DNA of 64,000 bases, from assembly GCA_965220985.1 (NCBI GenBank), contig OZ244854.1, positions 3,224,001-3,288,000 on the forward strand, in the 5' to 3' direction. Below, piece after piece: positions 1 through 8,818 of the stretch (the first letter of the stretch is position 1; each line of letters opens with the position of its first letter). A program made the position numbers and the translations under genes. The DNA comes from JAPPHA01 sp965220985. GTDB taxonomy: Bacteria; Pseudomonadota; Alphaproteobacteria; Rhodobacterales; Rhodobacteraceae. Below the pieces are notes generated by a model that worked only from the letters and a program-made list of their open reading frames with translations, did not search any database and was not told the DNA's origin.

Positions 1-989
1 TCGGCGTCGGACTTGCCCCCTTCTTGATTGGGACTGTCGCTTGAAGTCCTGATGGTGGTGACCGCGAGCGAGCGATGGGAAGGGTCAGCAATTCCGAGAC
101 GGATGTTCGACCCGACCGACCATCGATCGACTGCGGCCCAGACCGCCTCTGCGAGGCGCTCGTGTCGCGCCCATGCCTTGCCCACGCCTTCTTCGTGGAC
201 CAGCATGTCGAGGGCTTCTCGCAAAGCGAAAATGTGATGGGTCGGGGCAGTTCCGCCAAAGCGCTGATAGAAGAATTCAGGCTCGGTCCTCGGCACCCAG
301 TCCCAGTATCCGGATACCGCTGACTTCTTCGCGCGCGCATCTCGTGCCCGATCGCTAAAATAGACAAACGAGAGCCCTGGGGGGGTCATCAGCCCTTTCT
401 GGCTCGCGGCATTCATGACATCGACGCCCCACTTGTCCATTTCGTGCGGTTCGCATCCGAGCGACGCGATGCAATCGACCATGAACAGCGCGTCATGGCC
501 GACCTCGTCCAGCACGCCCCTGAGTGCGGGAATGTCGTTTCGCACGGACGATGCAGTATCCGTTTGCGTCACGAAAACCGCTTTGAAGAACGGCGCCTTG
601 TCGGCCTTGATCCGATCGCGGAACATGTCCAGGTCGGCGATTCCATCCATGCCGAAATCAAGAACCTCGACATCGATGCCGAGCGTGCGTGCCATGAAGG
701 CCCATCGGGAACCAAAAAAACCGGTGTTGATCGCGAGTACCCGGTCGCCCGGGGACAGGACATTGCTGATACCGGCTTCCCAAGAACCGTGACCATTGGC
801 GATGTAGACCGCGACGCTGCCTGTCGTTCTCGCGACGGTCTTGAGGTCCGGGTACAGGGACTCCCCGATCTCGATCAGTTCGCCGCCATAAATATTTGGC
901 GAGGGTCGCTGCATGGCCGCAAGCACCCTGTCGGGAATGATTGACGGGCCTGGAATCGCGACCGTGTTTCGGCCTCTGTTGAGCAACAT
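1..989 (-). CDS. Serine-glyoxylate/alanine-glyoxylate aminotransferase, 3'-truncated by the window edge
   Basis: A reading frame opens with ATG at 987-989 on the minus strand and runs for about 329 codons to base 1 without a stop, so the C-terminal end lies outside the window. The protein starts MLLNRGRNTVAIPGPSIIPD, typical of class V (fold type I) PLP aminotransferases of the serine-glyoxylate/alanine-glyoxylate group. NGHGSWEAG is the cofactor phosphate-binding loop, VDCIASLG holds the Asp that contacts the PLP ring nitrogen, and the Schiff-base lysine is in ASQKGL near residue 195. Family members are about 390-400 residues, so roughly 65 are missing. The enzyme transfers an amino group from serine or alanine to glyoxylate in the cytosol, in photorespiration-like or serine-cycle C1 metabolism. 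Family assignment is firm; the exact donor is not decided. Confidence 0.9.
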   Translation of the reverse strand, partial: MLLNRGRNTVAIPGPSIIPDRVLAAMQRPSPNIYGGELIEIGESLYPDLKTVARTTGSVAVYIANGHGSWEAGISNVLSPGDRVLAINTGFFGSRWAFMARTLGIDVEVLDFGMDGIADLDMFRDRIKADKAPFFKAVFVTQTDTASSVRNDIPALRGVLDEVGHDALFMVDCIASLGCEPHEMDKWGVDVMNAASQKGLMTPPGLSFVYFSDRARDARAKKSAVSGYWDWVPRTEPEFFYQRFGGTAPTHHIFALREALDMLVHEEGVGKAWARHERLAEAVWAAVDRWSVGSNIRLGIADPSHRSLAVTTIRTSSDSPNQEGGKSDA

Positions 990-1553
990 CGAACCTGTCC
1001 TTCCAAGAAACGCTCTGGACTGCGGGCAAACCGAACCGAAAACCGCCGCACCTCTTTGGCCGTGTTCCGCTGTGAAATCCATCCGACGAATCGAAGTTGC
1101 CGACCAGCAATCGCGGTGCTGATTATCACCTTGATTCGAGGGGCTTCAAGCCGACATGCAAACCGAAAAGCTGACCGTTGTTCGTTCACTTGCGCTGCGT
1201 GTTGAGCGCGCCGAGACAGCCCGGTCTCCTTGTCCGGGGATTTCGAGCATGTCTTCATCGCGACAGGAGATTGTTGCTGCGGCCTTGGCCGACGACAGTT
1301 GTCGCAATACTGCCGATGTGACCGTCTGTGCCGACCGAAGTATCCTTGCCGCGCACATCGAAGGCGAGGTTCAGAAAAGACAGGCGTTTGCTGCAACCGT
1401 CCCCACGATAGTACCAATGAAGGCCGTTGACGAAGTATTGGGAGCTGTTGTCTTGCGACAAAGTGTTGCGGAACTGACGACTTCGGGAATGCTTGGAGCC
1501 GGGTTCACGGCGTGATAGCTTCTCCGGGTTTGCTGAAGGGTGCCTGACAACGC
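990..1553. other. Intergenic region between divergent genes, no clear gene
   Basis: The 564 bases between the divergently transcribed aminotransferase and ABC exporter contain several open frames on both strands (for example + 1156-1515 and - 1255-1608). None has a recognisable domain, a convincing ribosome binding site or codon use clearly better than the others. The region must hold the promoters of both flanking genes, but I could not identify them. Confidence 0.5.
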
Positions 1554-3422
1554 ATGAGAGAAACCGTTTCGACCGGTCCGTCCGAATCCGTTTACAGGAC
1601 CTATGCACGATTTTGGCGGGAGTGGCTGCGTCCGCACCGCTTCAGGTTTGCAGCCATCGCCCTGCTAATGGTCATCGTCGGCCTCGCGGGGGCCGGCTAT
1701 GCGAAATTCATGCAATACGCCATGAACGGCCTCGAAACCGAGGGGTCCAACGTGGTGGTCTGGGGGCCTGCCGGAATCATCGCCTTGACCATAATCAAGG
1801 GGTTGGGCGATTTCGGTCGAAAGTCCCTCGTCAACAGAATGCTGTCGACTGTGCAGTGCCACATGCAGTCGCGACTGTACAAATCGCTACTCTATATGGA
1901 CCTCAGCAGCTTGCTTGCAGAGTCGCCGGCGGCCCTTTCGGTTCGGTTTTCTGCAGACCTCGAAGTCGTTCGCGGTTCGACCAACGAGGTTTTCGGAATT
2001 GCATCGAGCATCCTCATGATACTCTCGACCATCGTTGTCATGATTTCGATCGATTGGGTCATGACGATCGCGTTGATCGGCATCTTCCTGTTTGCGTTCG
2101 GGCCTGTCGGCATTGTTGGAACCTATGTCCGAAACCTGACGACTTCGACCCAGAAGGAAATCGCCAGCATGACGTCGTCCGTGCACGAGGGGCTCTCGGG
2201 AATTCGCATGATTCGCACCTACGGTCTGGAGACGAGACTCCAGGGCACGGCCGATGATTCCTTCTCGAAACTGCGCCGATTGCGCGTCTTGCTCGAAGAC
2301 TGGCGCCTGAGCGTCACGCCGTTGATCGAGATCCTCGGCGGGCTGGCGGTTGCCGCCCTTCTGTTTCTCGTGTCCTATCGAATCGCGGCCGGTGCGCTTG
2401 ATCTTGCCGGGTTCGTCGGACTGCTGACCGGCATTGGTGTCATCATCAATCCCGCGCGCAGGCTCGGCTTGGCCTATGCGGTCGCCAAGCAGGGGCAAGC
2501 CGCGCTTGAGCGGGTCTTCACGATTTTCGACGTTCAGAACACGATCAAGGACGGCGAGTTTTCACTGGAACCCGACGAAAGCGTTTCGGGTCACATTCGG
2601 TTCAACGATGTCGGCTTCAAGTATCCCGACGGATATGTTGCGCTTCGCGATATCGATCTTGAAGTCGAGCCAGGCCAAACAATCGCGATCGTGGGGCGTT
2701 CGGGTGCAGGCAAGTCGACCTTGTTCAACCTGATCCCGCGCCTGTTCGATGCCAGTGACGGCACGGTGGAAATTGATGGACGTGACGTACGGGAATACAG
2801 GCTTTCTGCATTGCGTGACCAGATTTCGGTCGTCTCGCAGGAAAGCGTGCTGCTCAGCGGAACGGTTCTCGAGAACATTGCCTTTGGCTCGAAGGGCAAG
2901 AGTGAAGATCAGTGCATCGAAGCGGCCAAGGCCGCCAATGCCCATGACTTCATCATGGCGCTTCCGAAGGGTTACGAGACCCGGATCGAGCCATCGCGAC
3001 AGTCGTTTTCGGGCGGCGAGAGGCAACGACTATCGATTGCGCGCGCCATACTTCGCGATGCACCGATCCTGTTGCTCGACGAACCGACATCGGCGCTCGA
3101 TGCCGAATCCGAAGCTCTGATCAAGAGCGCGCTGGCTCAGCTATCGAGTTCCCGAACGACATTGGTGATTGCACACCGGCTCACGACCATCCTCGATTCC
3201 GACGAAATCGTGGTCATGGATCGTGGGCGGGTGATCGATTCCGGCACTCACGAGGACTTGCTGTCGAGTTGCGAAATCTATGCAAATCTGTTCAACCTGC
3301 AGTTTTCGCCGGCGGGCCGAGCGCGAGGCGGACAGCGGCGCGCGATATCTTCCAGAAACGGCGATCGAAGCGACGAGCCAAAGGGATTGCTTGGACGATT
3401 GGCAAAGGTGTTTTGGGAATAA
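1554..3422 (+). CDS. ABC exporter, fused permease/ATP-binding protein (MsbA/lipid A type)
   Basis: A 622-residue half-transporter in which six predicted membrane helices (about residues 25-310) are fused to an ATP-binding domain (about 345-585). Walker A is GRSGAGKST near residue 381, the ABC signature SGGERQRLSIARA near 486, Walker B ILLLDEPTSALD near 504 and the H-loop IAHRLT near 538. All catalytic residues look intact, so a functional homodimeric inner-membrane exporter is expected. MsbA and related proteins flip lipid A or other hydrophobic substrates; the substrate here cannot be read from sequence. The C-terminal tail after the ATPase is Arg-rich and unconserved. The next gene is a family 2 glycosyltransferase in convergent orientation, 18 bases away, a loose hint of an envelope role. 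No strong Shine-Dalgarno sequence precedes the ATG. Confidence 0.92.
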   Translation: MRETVSTGPSESVYRTYARFWREWLRPHRFRFAAIALLMVIVGLAGAGYAKFMQYAMNGLETEGSNVVVWGPAGIIALTIIKGLGDFGRKSLVNRMLSTVQCHMQSRLYKSLLYMDLSSLLAESPAALSVRFSADLEVVRGSTNEVFGIASSILMILSTIVVMISIDWVMTIALIGIFLFAFGPVGIVGTYVRNLTTSTQKEIASMTSSVHEGLSGIRMIRTYGLETRLQGTADDSFSKLRRLRVLLEDWRLSVTPLIEILGGLAVAALLFLVSYRIAAGALDLAGFVGLLTGIGVIINPARRLGLAYAVAKQGQAALERVFTIFDVQNTIKDGEFSLEPDESVSGHIRFNDVGFKYPDGYVALRDIDLEVEPGQTIAIVGRSGAGKSTLFNLIPRLFDASDGTVEIDGRDVREYRLSALRDQISVVSQESVLLSGTVLENIAFGSKGKSEDQCIEAAKAANAHDFIMALPKGYETRIEPSRQSFSGGERQRLSIARAILRDAPILLLDEPTSALDAESEALIKSALAQLSSSRTTLVIAHRLTTILDSDEIVVMDRGRVIDSGTHEDLLSSCEIYANLFNLQFSPAGRARGGQRRAISSRNGDRSDEPKGLLGRLAKVFWE

Positions 3423-3440
3423 GGATATCGCCCCGATCGT

Positions 3441-4151
3441 TCAGCGCTTGCCCCGATAAAACACCATCAATCTTTCAGGGGCCCATCCACAGAGATACAA
3501 GGCCAGCGTCAGGATGTTTCGGGCTCCGCGGCGCAACCATCCGTCCCGAAGGTAACGATCTGGACTTGTGACTGCCACGGCGGGCAGTCTTTTGAATTTT
3601 CGTCCCAGTCGCCGGCAGATTTCGACATCTTCCATCAGGGGTTGATCGGGGAAGCCGCCGACCGAGCGATACAGGTCACGATGAATCAGGAGACCCTGGT
3701 CGCCATAGGGCAGGTGGAAGACGCGGGATCGCAGATTGGCCCACCCAGCGACGAAGCTGGCAAACGGGCTTGCCGAGTCGAAGCGCAGCTTGAAGTATCC
3801 CGCACTTTGCGGGTCCTTCAGGTGAGACCTGACCGCTTGCACCCAATCCTCGGAAAGCACCGTGTCTGCATGCAGAAACAGATACCAGTTACCCTTTGCA
3901 ATGTCGGCACCCGCCCTGAGCTGGCCACCGCGACCTGCGTGTTCCAGCCGAACGACATTTGCTCCGGTGGCCTCTGCAAGTTCGTCGATGCCATCGTCCG
4001 ATCCACCATCGGCAAAGACAACCTCCCTGACGAGGCCGTCATGAACGCCAGCCAAGAGCGAATCAAGCGTCGGAAGCAGTTCCTGGGTCGCGTTCAGTGT
4101 CGGAATGATAACAGAGATCGGTGCAGGCATCAGGCTCCTGATACCTGACAA
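3441..4151 (-). CDS. Family 2 glycosyltransferase (TIGR04283-like)
   Basis: A 236-residue protein with a GT-A fold. It begins with ISVIIPTLN and has FADGGSDDG in the nucleotide-sugar site, a GRGGQLRAGAD segment, and FLHADT supplying the DXD-like metal-binding acid. GDQGLLIHRDLYRSVGGFPD and MEDVEICRRLG are the acceptor-side motifs of the TIGR04283 subgroup. No membrane anchor is obvious except a weak hydrophobic C-terminus (LTLALYLCGWAPERLMVF). Translation may start at the first Met or at MPAPISV six codons later. TIGR04283 proteins often sit beside radical-SAM or selenium-related genes, but no such neighbour is present here. The donor and acceptor sugars are unknown. The gene runs convergently towards the ABC exporter. 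Confidence 0.85.
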   Translation of the reverse strand: MSGIRSLMPAPISVIIPTLNATQELLPTLDSLLAGVHDGLVREVVFADGGSDDGIDELAEATGANVVRLEHAGRGGQLRAGADIAKGNWYLFLHADTVLSEDWVQAVRSHLKDPQSAGYFKLRFDSASPFASFVAGWANLRSRVFHLPYGDQGLLIHRDLYRSVGGFPDQPLMEDVEICRRLGRKFKRLPAVAVTSPDRYLRDGWLRRGARNILTLALYLCGWAPERLMVFYRGKR

Positions 4152-4294
4152 GCGTCGAAGAACCTACCAGCAAAACGCCGCGTGGGGCGCCCAGCTTGAC
4201 GTTGTTGTCCTTGCGAGACCGTGATTTCTTGGGGACGACAACGCCAACTGTTCGAATTGTCGGACCCAGCCATCATGAGGCATGTGTCGAGATT

Positions 4295-4318
4295 ATACCA
4301 ATTTTCTTAAGTTTTGAC
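4295..4318 (+). repeat. Left terminal inverted repeat of the IS630-type element
   Basis: These 24 bases start with ATACCAATT and end with AAGTTTTGAC. They match the reverse complement of 5543-5566 at 20 of 24 positions; the differences fall only in the five central bases. Confidence 0.8.
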
Positions 4319-4445
4319 TCGTTTCTGTTTTGTTCTTTTTCCGCCTTGACGATGCCCAATCGGCAGCGTTCCCGCAACATGTAGGGTGCAGCCGGTTGCC
4401 GGATGTCCTATGTAGAAGCACTACCAAAAAACACAGGAGCCTTCG

Positions 4446-5513
4446 ATGTCTTCGCGGATCACCGTCACCAACACCGACCACACACCCAAAGGCCTGCAGG
4501 ATTTGGCCAGAAAATGCAACCGCGACCGTCACGCGCGACGCTTGCGAGCAGTCGCGCTCAGGATTGAGGGCTGGCGGCCCGGCGTGATTGCGAAAGCGCT
4601 GGGAACCACGTCTCAGTCGATAAGGGATTGGATCCTGCGCTACAACGACGGAGGCCCCGAAGCCCTTCGGGACGCACCGCGGTCGGGACGCCCGCGCCGC
4701 CTGGGCGCGGCACAGTGGGCAGAACTGCGTTCATGGGTCGATGACGGTCCCGACCAGGCGAGGGACGGTGTCAGCAGATGGCGTCTCAAGGATCTTGCGG
4801 ACAAGGCCGGCCGCGAATTCGGGATCGGTGTCAGCTTGTCCTCGCTTCAACGGGGGCTCAAGCGCATGGGCTATTCGTGGATGACACCTCGTCCCCGCCA
4901 TCCGAAGGCCGATTTCGAGCGTCAGCAAGGGTTTAGGGACGATTTTCGGGCCATTGTTGCGGCTTCCGTGCCGTCGGGAACCGATCTCGGGACGACCGAA
5001 GTCTGGTTCCAGGACGAAGCCCGCGCCGGCCAGAAGGGGATGACCAATCGCATCTGGGCAAAAACCGGTTCTCGACCCAAGGTGGTGTGCGATCACCGAT
5101 ACGGCTACGGATACCTGTTCGCGGCCGCCTGCCCCGAGCGCGATCTGGCGGTCAGCCATGTCTGCGACCGGGCCGACACTGCCCAAATGAACCGGCACCT
5201 TCAGGACATCTCAAAGGCCGTCGAGACCGGAGCCCATGCGGTGCTCGTCCTCGATGGCGCAGGGTGGCACAAGTCCCACGCTCTCGATGTTCCGGCCAAC
5301 CTGAGCCTGGTCCACCTGCCGCCCTACAGTCCGGAACTGAACTCGATGGAACAGGTGTTTCAATTCCTCAAGTCGAACTACCTGTCAAACCAGGTGTTCG
5401 AGACGGTCGAAGACCTGCACGCGGCTCTGGCCGAAGCATGGGACGTTCTTGTCGGGGAACCGGAGAGAATCCGCTCGATCACCTCCAGAAAATGGGCTGT
5501 CATCACATCATGA
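4446..5513 (+). CDS. IS630-family transposase
   Basis: A 355-residue intact transposase. The N-terminal half carries a helix-turn-helix region (GVIAKALGTTSQSIRDWILR) and a second winged HTH (about residues 85-155). The C-terminal half is the DDE nuclease: first Asp in WFQDEAR near residue 190, second in VLVLDGAGWH near 270, and the final acid in LPPYSPELNSMEQVFQFLK near 300. The PYSPELN-E pattern is diagnostic of IS630/Tc1-mariner enzymes. It would cut and paste its own element using the repeats at 4295 and 5566. There is no frameshift or internal stop. The gene sits about 150 bases from the left end with little flanking passenger DNA. Confidence 0.95.
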   Translation: MSSRITVTNTDHTPKGLQDLARKCNRDRHARRLRAVALRIEGWRPGVIAKALGTTSQSIRDWILRYNDGGPEALRDAPRSGRPRRLGAAQWAELRSWVDDGPDQARDGVSRWRLKDLADKAGREFGIGVSLSSLQRGLKRMGYSWMTPRPRHPKADFERQQGFRDDFRAIVAASVPSGTDLGTTEVWFQDEARAGQKGMTNRIWAKTGSRPKVVCDHRYGYGYLFAAACPERDLAVSHVCDRADTAQMNRHLQDISKAVETGAHAVLVLDGAGWHKSHALDVPANLSLVHLPPYSPELNSMEQVFQFLKSNYLSNQVFETVEDLHAALAEAWDVLVGEPERIRSITSRKWAVITS

Positions 5514-5542
5514 AAAGACCACTTGCGGAGCGCTCAGAACAG

Positions 5543-5566
5543 GTCAAAACTTTCGGGAATTGGTAT
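5543..5566 (-). repeat. Right terminal inverted repeat of the IS630-type element
   Basis: Reverse-complement partner of 4295-4318, 20 of 24 positions identical. It lies 29 bases beyond the transposase stop codon and marks the right end of the element. Confidence 0.8.
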
Positions 5567-5761
5567 TACTGCGGCCGTAGCCTTCAAATTCCAGCTTCGA
5601 TAACCTATGTTACATCTGCCCCGGTCGTTTCCTCATGCCCTTGCAGGTAATTGATTTTGCTGCAAATACCTCAAGGGTTGATCATGTGCGAGTGGTCTGG
5701 ATTGGGTTGCCTCGGCATTGCCCTCGCCGGGATTGAATGAAATGGATCGGAAAGCGTTTCG

Positions 5762-6586
5762 ATGAGCGAACAGACAAGACAATCGTCCGGCCGACGTGTC
5801 GTGAAAGTTGTTGGCAAAGATGCGCGGACGTTTCTGCAGGGGCTTGTGACAAACGACGTCGACAAGTTGCAGAGCGGGCTCGTCTATGCCGCGATGCTGT
5901 CTCCACAAGGCAAGTACCTTTTCGATTTTTTTCTGTTCTTGCGCGACGATGAGATTCATCTGGACGTTGCTGACTCCGCAGCAGAATCGCTTGTGCAGCG
6001 ATTGTCGATGTATCGATTGCGGGCCGATGTCGACTTGAAGATGACCGACCTTTTTGTGGATCGCGGAATCGATGCCAAGAGCATGCCATCAGGAGCGATG
6101 CCTGACCCGCGTCACCCCTGCCTGGGCTGGAGAAACTACCGGAGTGACGGCGCGACCAGAACTGATGGAAGTGGAGAAGGATCGAGACCAGCCGAACCCA
6201 ATTCTGAAATCGACTGGACAGCAATCAGGGTCACCAATTGCATTCCAGAAACCGGCATCGAACTCGTTCACAATTCAACCTACATTCTCGAAGCCGGGTT
6301 CGAACGCCTTCAGGGCGTCGACTTTGCAAAGGGTTGCTATGTCGGACAAGAGGTGACTGCTCGCATGCGCCACAAGACGACGCTTCGCAAAGGTCTTGCG
6401 ATCGTCAACGTCGATGAGGAAGTCCCAGTCGGCACAGAAATCCACGCATCGGGTCGCCTCGTCGGAACGCTCTATTCCCAGGCCGACGGAAAAGGCATCG
6501 CTCACTTGCGTTTCGACCGTGTGTCGGACGAGATGTCGGCCAATGGGATCAAGATCACGTCTGCGGGCAAGTCAATGGTGCCTTGA
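5762..6586 (+). CDS. ygfZ: Folate-binding Fe-S cluster protein YgfZ/IBA57 family
   Basis: A 274-residue protein of the aminomethyltransferase-like fold. The N-terminal part, VVKVVGKDARTFLQGLVTND, matches the usual YgfZ opening, and the family signature K-G-C-[FYW]-x-G-Q-E is present as KGCYVGQEVTARMRHKT near residue 195. YgfZ binds tetrahydrofolate and helps repair or mature certain iron-sulfur proteins through the conserved Cys of that signature. Between the two regions (about residues 115-150) is a low-conservation stretch with GATRTDGSGEGSRPAEPN, probably a loop insertion. Translation starts at an ATG preceded by a purine-rich GGATCGGAAAG. The gene is alone, with the IS630 element about 195 bases upstream and a terminator about 35 bases downstream. 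Confidence 0.9.
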   Translation: MSEQTRQSSGRRVVKVVGKDARTFLQGLVTNDVDKLQSGLVYAAMLSPQGKYLFDFFLFLRDDEIHLDVADSAAESLVQRLSMYRLRADVDLKMTDLFVDRGIDAKSMPSGAMPDPRHPCLGWRNYRSDGATRTDGSGEGSRPAEPNSEIDWTAIRVTNCIPETGIELVHNSTYILEAGFERLQGVDFAKGCYVGQEVTARMRHKTTLRKGLAIVNVDEEVPVGTEIHASGRLVGTLYSQADGKGIAHLRFDRVSDEMSANGIKITSAGKSMVP

Positions 6587-6619
6587 TCCAGTCGCATTCC
6601 ACTGTTCTGTCATGGTGTG

Positions 6620-6642
6620 ACGGCGCGTATTTCGCCGTTTTA
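6620..6642 (+). terminator. Rho-independent terminator after ygfZ
   Basis: ACGGCG (6620-6625) pairs with CGCCGT (6633-6638) around a seven-base loop, followed by TTTA. It lies 34 bases beyond the ygfZ stop codon and before the MFS remnant. Confidence 0.6.
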
Positions 6643-6686
6643 TGCGACGGAAAATCTCCTGTCTTGCAGGACGTTGACGCCTCGAT

Positions 6687-7124
6687 ATGCGTCATCGCTT
6701 CATTGTCGGTTTCGCTTTGTCGGTGGCTAACGGACCTATGTGGGTCGTGATCGTCAGCGCGGCAGTGCAGGGCACGAGTTTTGGCATCGGCTATGCATTT
6801 GTCGTGAGGCGGTTCATTGCCGTGGCCGACAATGACGCCCAGGATGTCGCGTCTGCTTCGATTCCGACAATCTAGCAAATCGGTTTTGCTGCAGGAACTG
6901 CTGTCGTCGGTATCGTCGCCAATGCAGCGGGATTCGGAATTGATGTGACGGTCGCTGCCTCTCGCTCCGCAGTGCAGTGGACAGTTGGGTATTTCCTGCC
7001 TTTTGGCGTGGTCGGTATCGTTGCGGCATGGCGTTTGACTTGCGAACAATCGAATGAAAACCGAGTTGTGCACGCATGTTCGGGCCTTGGCCGCCAAGAA
7101 TCAGATGAGCACGACTGCGTGTGA
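6687..7124 (+). pseudogene. Remnant of an MFS transporter (C-terminal part, internal stop)
   Basis: A frame opens with MRHRFIVGFALSVANGPMWV and runs into TAG at 6873-6875. The same frame continues past this stop with hydrophobic, glycine-rich sequence (QIGFAAGTAVVGIVANAAGFG, then VGYFLPFGVVGIVAAWRL) before ending at TGA 7122-7124. Read through the stop it makes three or four membrane helices in the spacing of the last third of a major facilitator permease. There is no plausible N-terminal two thirds: an in-frame stop lies at 6675. I infer a decayed fragment rather than a gene. A sequencing error alone would not explain the missing N-terminus. Confidence 0.6.
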
Positions 7125-7198
7125 CGGAATTCTCGCTCGAGATCGTACAACGAGACAGAACGACGATCTTGTCGACCATAAGACCGAAGGAGCAGGGA

Positions 7199-7708
7199 AT
7201 GAAAATTGCAACAACGAGGTCACGATCACTGGCGTTTGCCGCCATCACGATTGCCGTCACGACGACTGCGTTTGCCGCCCATGCGGATCGCGCCAAGGGC
7301 ATGATGGACGCGCGTTTTGATGAAATCGATGCCGACGGTGACGACATTGTCACCATCGCCGAGTTGGAAACTCATCGAATGGCGATGTTTGCCGAGGCCG
7401 ACGCTGATTCGGATGGTGTCCTTGCCAAAGAGGAATTGATGGCCCTCATGCAGGAACGCGGGTCGCGCGTCCGCGGCAAACGCGGAGATGTCTCCGAGGA
7501 TCGCCTCAACCGCTGGGTTGAACGGGCAATCGAGCGGCGGGATTCTGACGAGAACGGAAGTCTTTCATTTGCCGAACTCCACAATGAGCGAAGTGAACGA
7601 ATGATGGAATACCTCGATTCGGACGAAGATGGACAATTGACGAAAGCCGAATTCGAGGCGAGGTCGAAGCGACGCCATCGGGGTTGGTGGAGCCGGTGGC
7701 GCGACTGA
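7199..7708 (+). CDS. Exported EF-hand calcium-binding protein
   Basis: A 169-residue protein with a cleavable signal peptide (about residues 1-30, MKIATTRSRS followed by a hydrophobic run ending AFAAHA) and four EF-hand loops: DADGDDIVTIAE (44-55), DADSDGVLAKEE (68-79), DSDENGSLSFAE (115-126) and DSDEDGQLTKAE (140-151). Loops 2-4 have the canonical acidic positions and Gly6; loop 1 has Asp at position 6. An Arg/Trp-rich tail (RRHRGWWSRWRD) follows. I chose the ATG at 7199 because GAAGGAGCAGGGA sits directly upstream; an earlier in-frame start has no such site. It probably binds calcium in the periplasm. The ECF sigma gene starts 74 bases downstream, and the two together with the following genes resemble a signal-response module. 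Confidence 0.85.
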   Translation: MKIATTRSRSLAFAAITIAVTTTAFAAHADRAKGMMDARFDEIDADGDDIVTIAELETHRMAMFAEADADSDGVLAKEELMALMQERGSRVRGKRGDVSEDRLNRWVERAIERRDSDENGSLSFAELHNERSERMMEYLDSDEDGQLTKAEFEARSKRRHRGWWSRWRD

Positions 7709-7722
7709 GGTAACATGTCGGA

Positions 7723-7760
7723 CATGCCGGATGTCTGTCATTCAACGGATGTTCGGCATG
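7723..7760. repeat. Inverted repeat between the EF-hand gene and the sigma factor gene
   Basis: CATGCCG at 7723-7729 is repeated in inverted orientation as CGGCATG at 7754-7760, separated by 24 bases. It could be a weak terminator or attenuator, or an operator for the sigma operon. There is no T-run directly after it. Confidence 0.35.
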
Positions 7761-7782
7761 CCCAGGGCCCGGAGGCGCAGTC

Positions 7783-8382
7783 GTGGACGTGATGACCGAA
7801 TTGTCGGATGACGATCTCATGGTCAGGCTTGCAACAGGCGACATGGGTGCCGCAAGGCAACTGGCTTTGCGGCACACCTCACGCGTGCTCTCCATGTCCT
7901 ATCGCGTTCTCGGAGATCATGGTGAAGCAGAAGATGTCGCGCAGGAGGCCATGTTGCGCCTCTGGCAGATCGCCGGGGACTGGCGACCCGGCGTATCGCG
8001 AGTCTCGACATGGCTGTACCGTGTCGGGATGAACCTGTCGCTTGACAGGCTTCGCCAGCGAAAGCGGCAGTCGGGCGTCACGAATGGCGAACGCATCACT
8101 CATGCCGAGGTCGATGTCAATGAAATCAAGGACATGTCTCCGGGTGTTGAACAAAGGCTCCAGGAGACCGATCGCGCGAAGGCGCTACATGAAGCGCTTG
8201 CGGAACTGCCGGAACGCAGCAGGATTGCAGTGACGCTGCGTCACCTGGAGCAGTTGTCCAATCCCGAGATCGCGGAGATCATGGATACCTCCGTGGAGGC
8301 AGTCGAAAGCCTGACCGCTCGGGGCAGAAGAGCGCTCGCCAGTCGTTTGCTCAAACACAAGGAGAGCCTCGGGCTGAACTGA
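7783..8382 (+). CDS. ECF-family RNA polymerase sigma factor
   Basis: A protein of 199 residues (GTG start) or 196 (ATG at 7792). Region 2 covers about residues 20-95, with ALRHTSRVLSMSYRVLGD, the core-binding AEDVAQEAMLRLWQIAGDW and the -10 recognition helix VSTWLYRVGMNLSLDRLR. Region 4 (about 130-190) has the HTH ALAELPERSRIAVTLRHLEQ and SNPEIAEIMDTSVEAVESL. This is a group 4 (ECF) sigma factor that redirects RNA polymerase to a small stress regulon. The next two genes encode a membrane-anchored protein of anti-sigma type and a periplasmic sensor, which fits control by sequestration at the membrane. No regulon promoter motif could be assigned. Confidence 0.92.
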   Translation: MDVMTELSDDDLMVRLATGDMGAARQLALRHTSRVLSMSYRVLGDHGEAEDVAQEAMLRLWQIAGDWRPGVSRVSTWLYRVGMNLSLDRLRQRKRQSGVTNGERITHAEVDVNEIKDMSPGVEQRLQETDRAKALHEALAELPERSRIAVTLRHLEQLSNPEIAEIMDTSVEAVESLTARGRRALASRLLKHKESLGLN

Positions 8383-8395
8383 GGCTTCGGATTCA

Positions 8396-8818
8396 ATGGT
8401 TGAACGAAACAAGTCGGATGATGCGGAACTGATCCTTGAACAGTTTTTTGCCGATGCCAGGAAATCAGCGCCTCGGCCGAGCGACGCATTGATGAACAGG
8501 GTTCTGTCGCAGGCAACTGAAGTCATTGCCTCAGGTCGCGATCAAGCGTCGGCAGCAACCGATCGCAAACGTGACCGTGCCAACGGAGGTTTGGGGATCT
8601 GGGAGGCCGCATTCGGCGACTTCATGACCTCGATAGAGAAACGGTTGGTCGCAGGCGTTCTGGCCGCGAGCATGTGCATCGGCTTCCTTGCCGGATTCAC
8701 GAATGTGCAGATGTCGTCTGAAGTGATCATGGCGATGATTGCAAATGACCAGATCGACGTGTCCGATTTTGTTGCTGTGCCATTGTTGGACGATATTTTT
8801 CCGGAGGAATTGTCATGA
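8396..8818 (+). CDS. Small single-pass membrane protein, candidate anti-sigma factor
   Basis: A 140-residue protein. The N-terminal cytoplasmic part includes LILEQFFADARKSAPRPSDALMNRVLSQA, and one transmembrane segment lies near residues 83-103 (LVAGVLAASMCIGFLAGFTN). The short periplasmic C-terminus ends ISDFVAVPLLDDIFPEELS-like (it reads VSDFVAVPLLDDIFPEEL). Its place between an ECF sigma factor and a periplasmic sensor, and the four-base ATGA overlap with the latter, suggest that it holds the sigma factor inactive at the inner membrane. There is no zinc-finger anti-sigma motif (HxxxCxxC), so the mechanism is unknown. The family is not recognised by name; the role is inferred from topology and context. 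Confidence 0.65.
   Translation: MVERNKSDDAELILEQFFADARKSAPRPSDALMNRVLSQATEVIASGRDQASAATDRKRDRANGGLGIWEAAFGDFMTSIEKRLVAGVLAASMCIGFLAGFTNVQMSSEVIMAMIANDQIDVSDFVAVPLLDDIFPEELS

Larger units (their letters stand above)
4295..5566 (+). mobile_element. IS630-family insertion sequence, apparently complete (about 1.27 kb)
   Basis: The transposase gene at 4446-5513 is bracketed by terminal inverted repeats at 4295-4318 and 5543-5566. The two match at 20 of 24 positions, sharing ATACCAATT at the outer edge and AAGTTTTGAC inside. IS630/Tc1-mariner elements insert at TA; TA dinucleotides occur at both outer edges, but I could not assign the exact duplicated pair. Complete ends and an undamaged transposase suggest a recent or still active insertion, between the glycosyltransferase and ygfZ. 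Confidence 0.85.

Noticed and set aside
1156..1515. A 119-codon plus-strand frame between the aminotransferase and the ABC exporter
   Set aside because: No domain, no ribosome binding site, and an equally long frame on the other strand.
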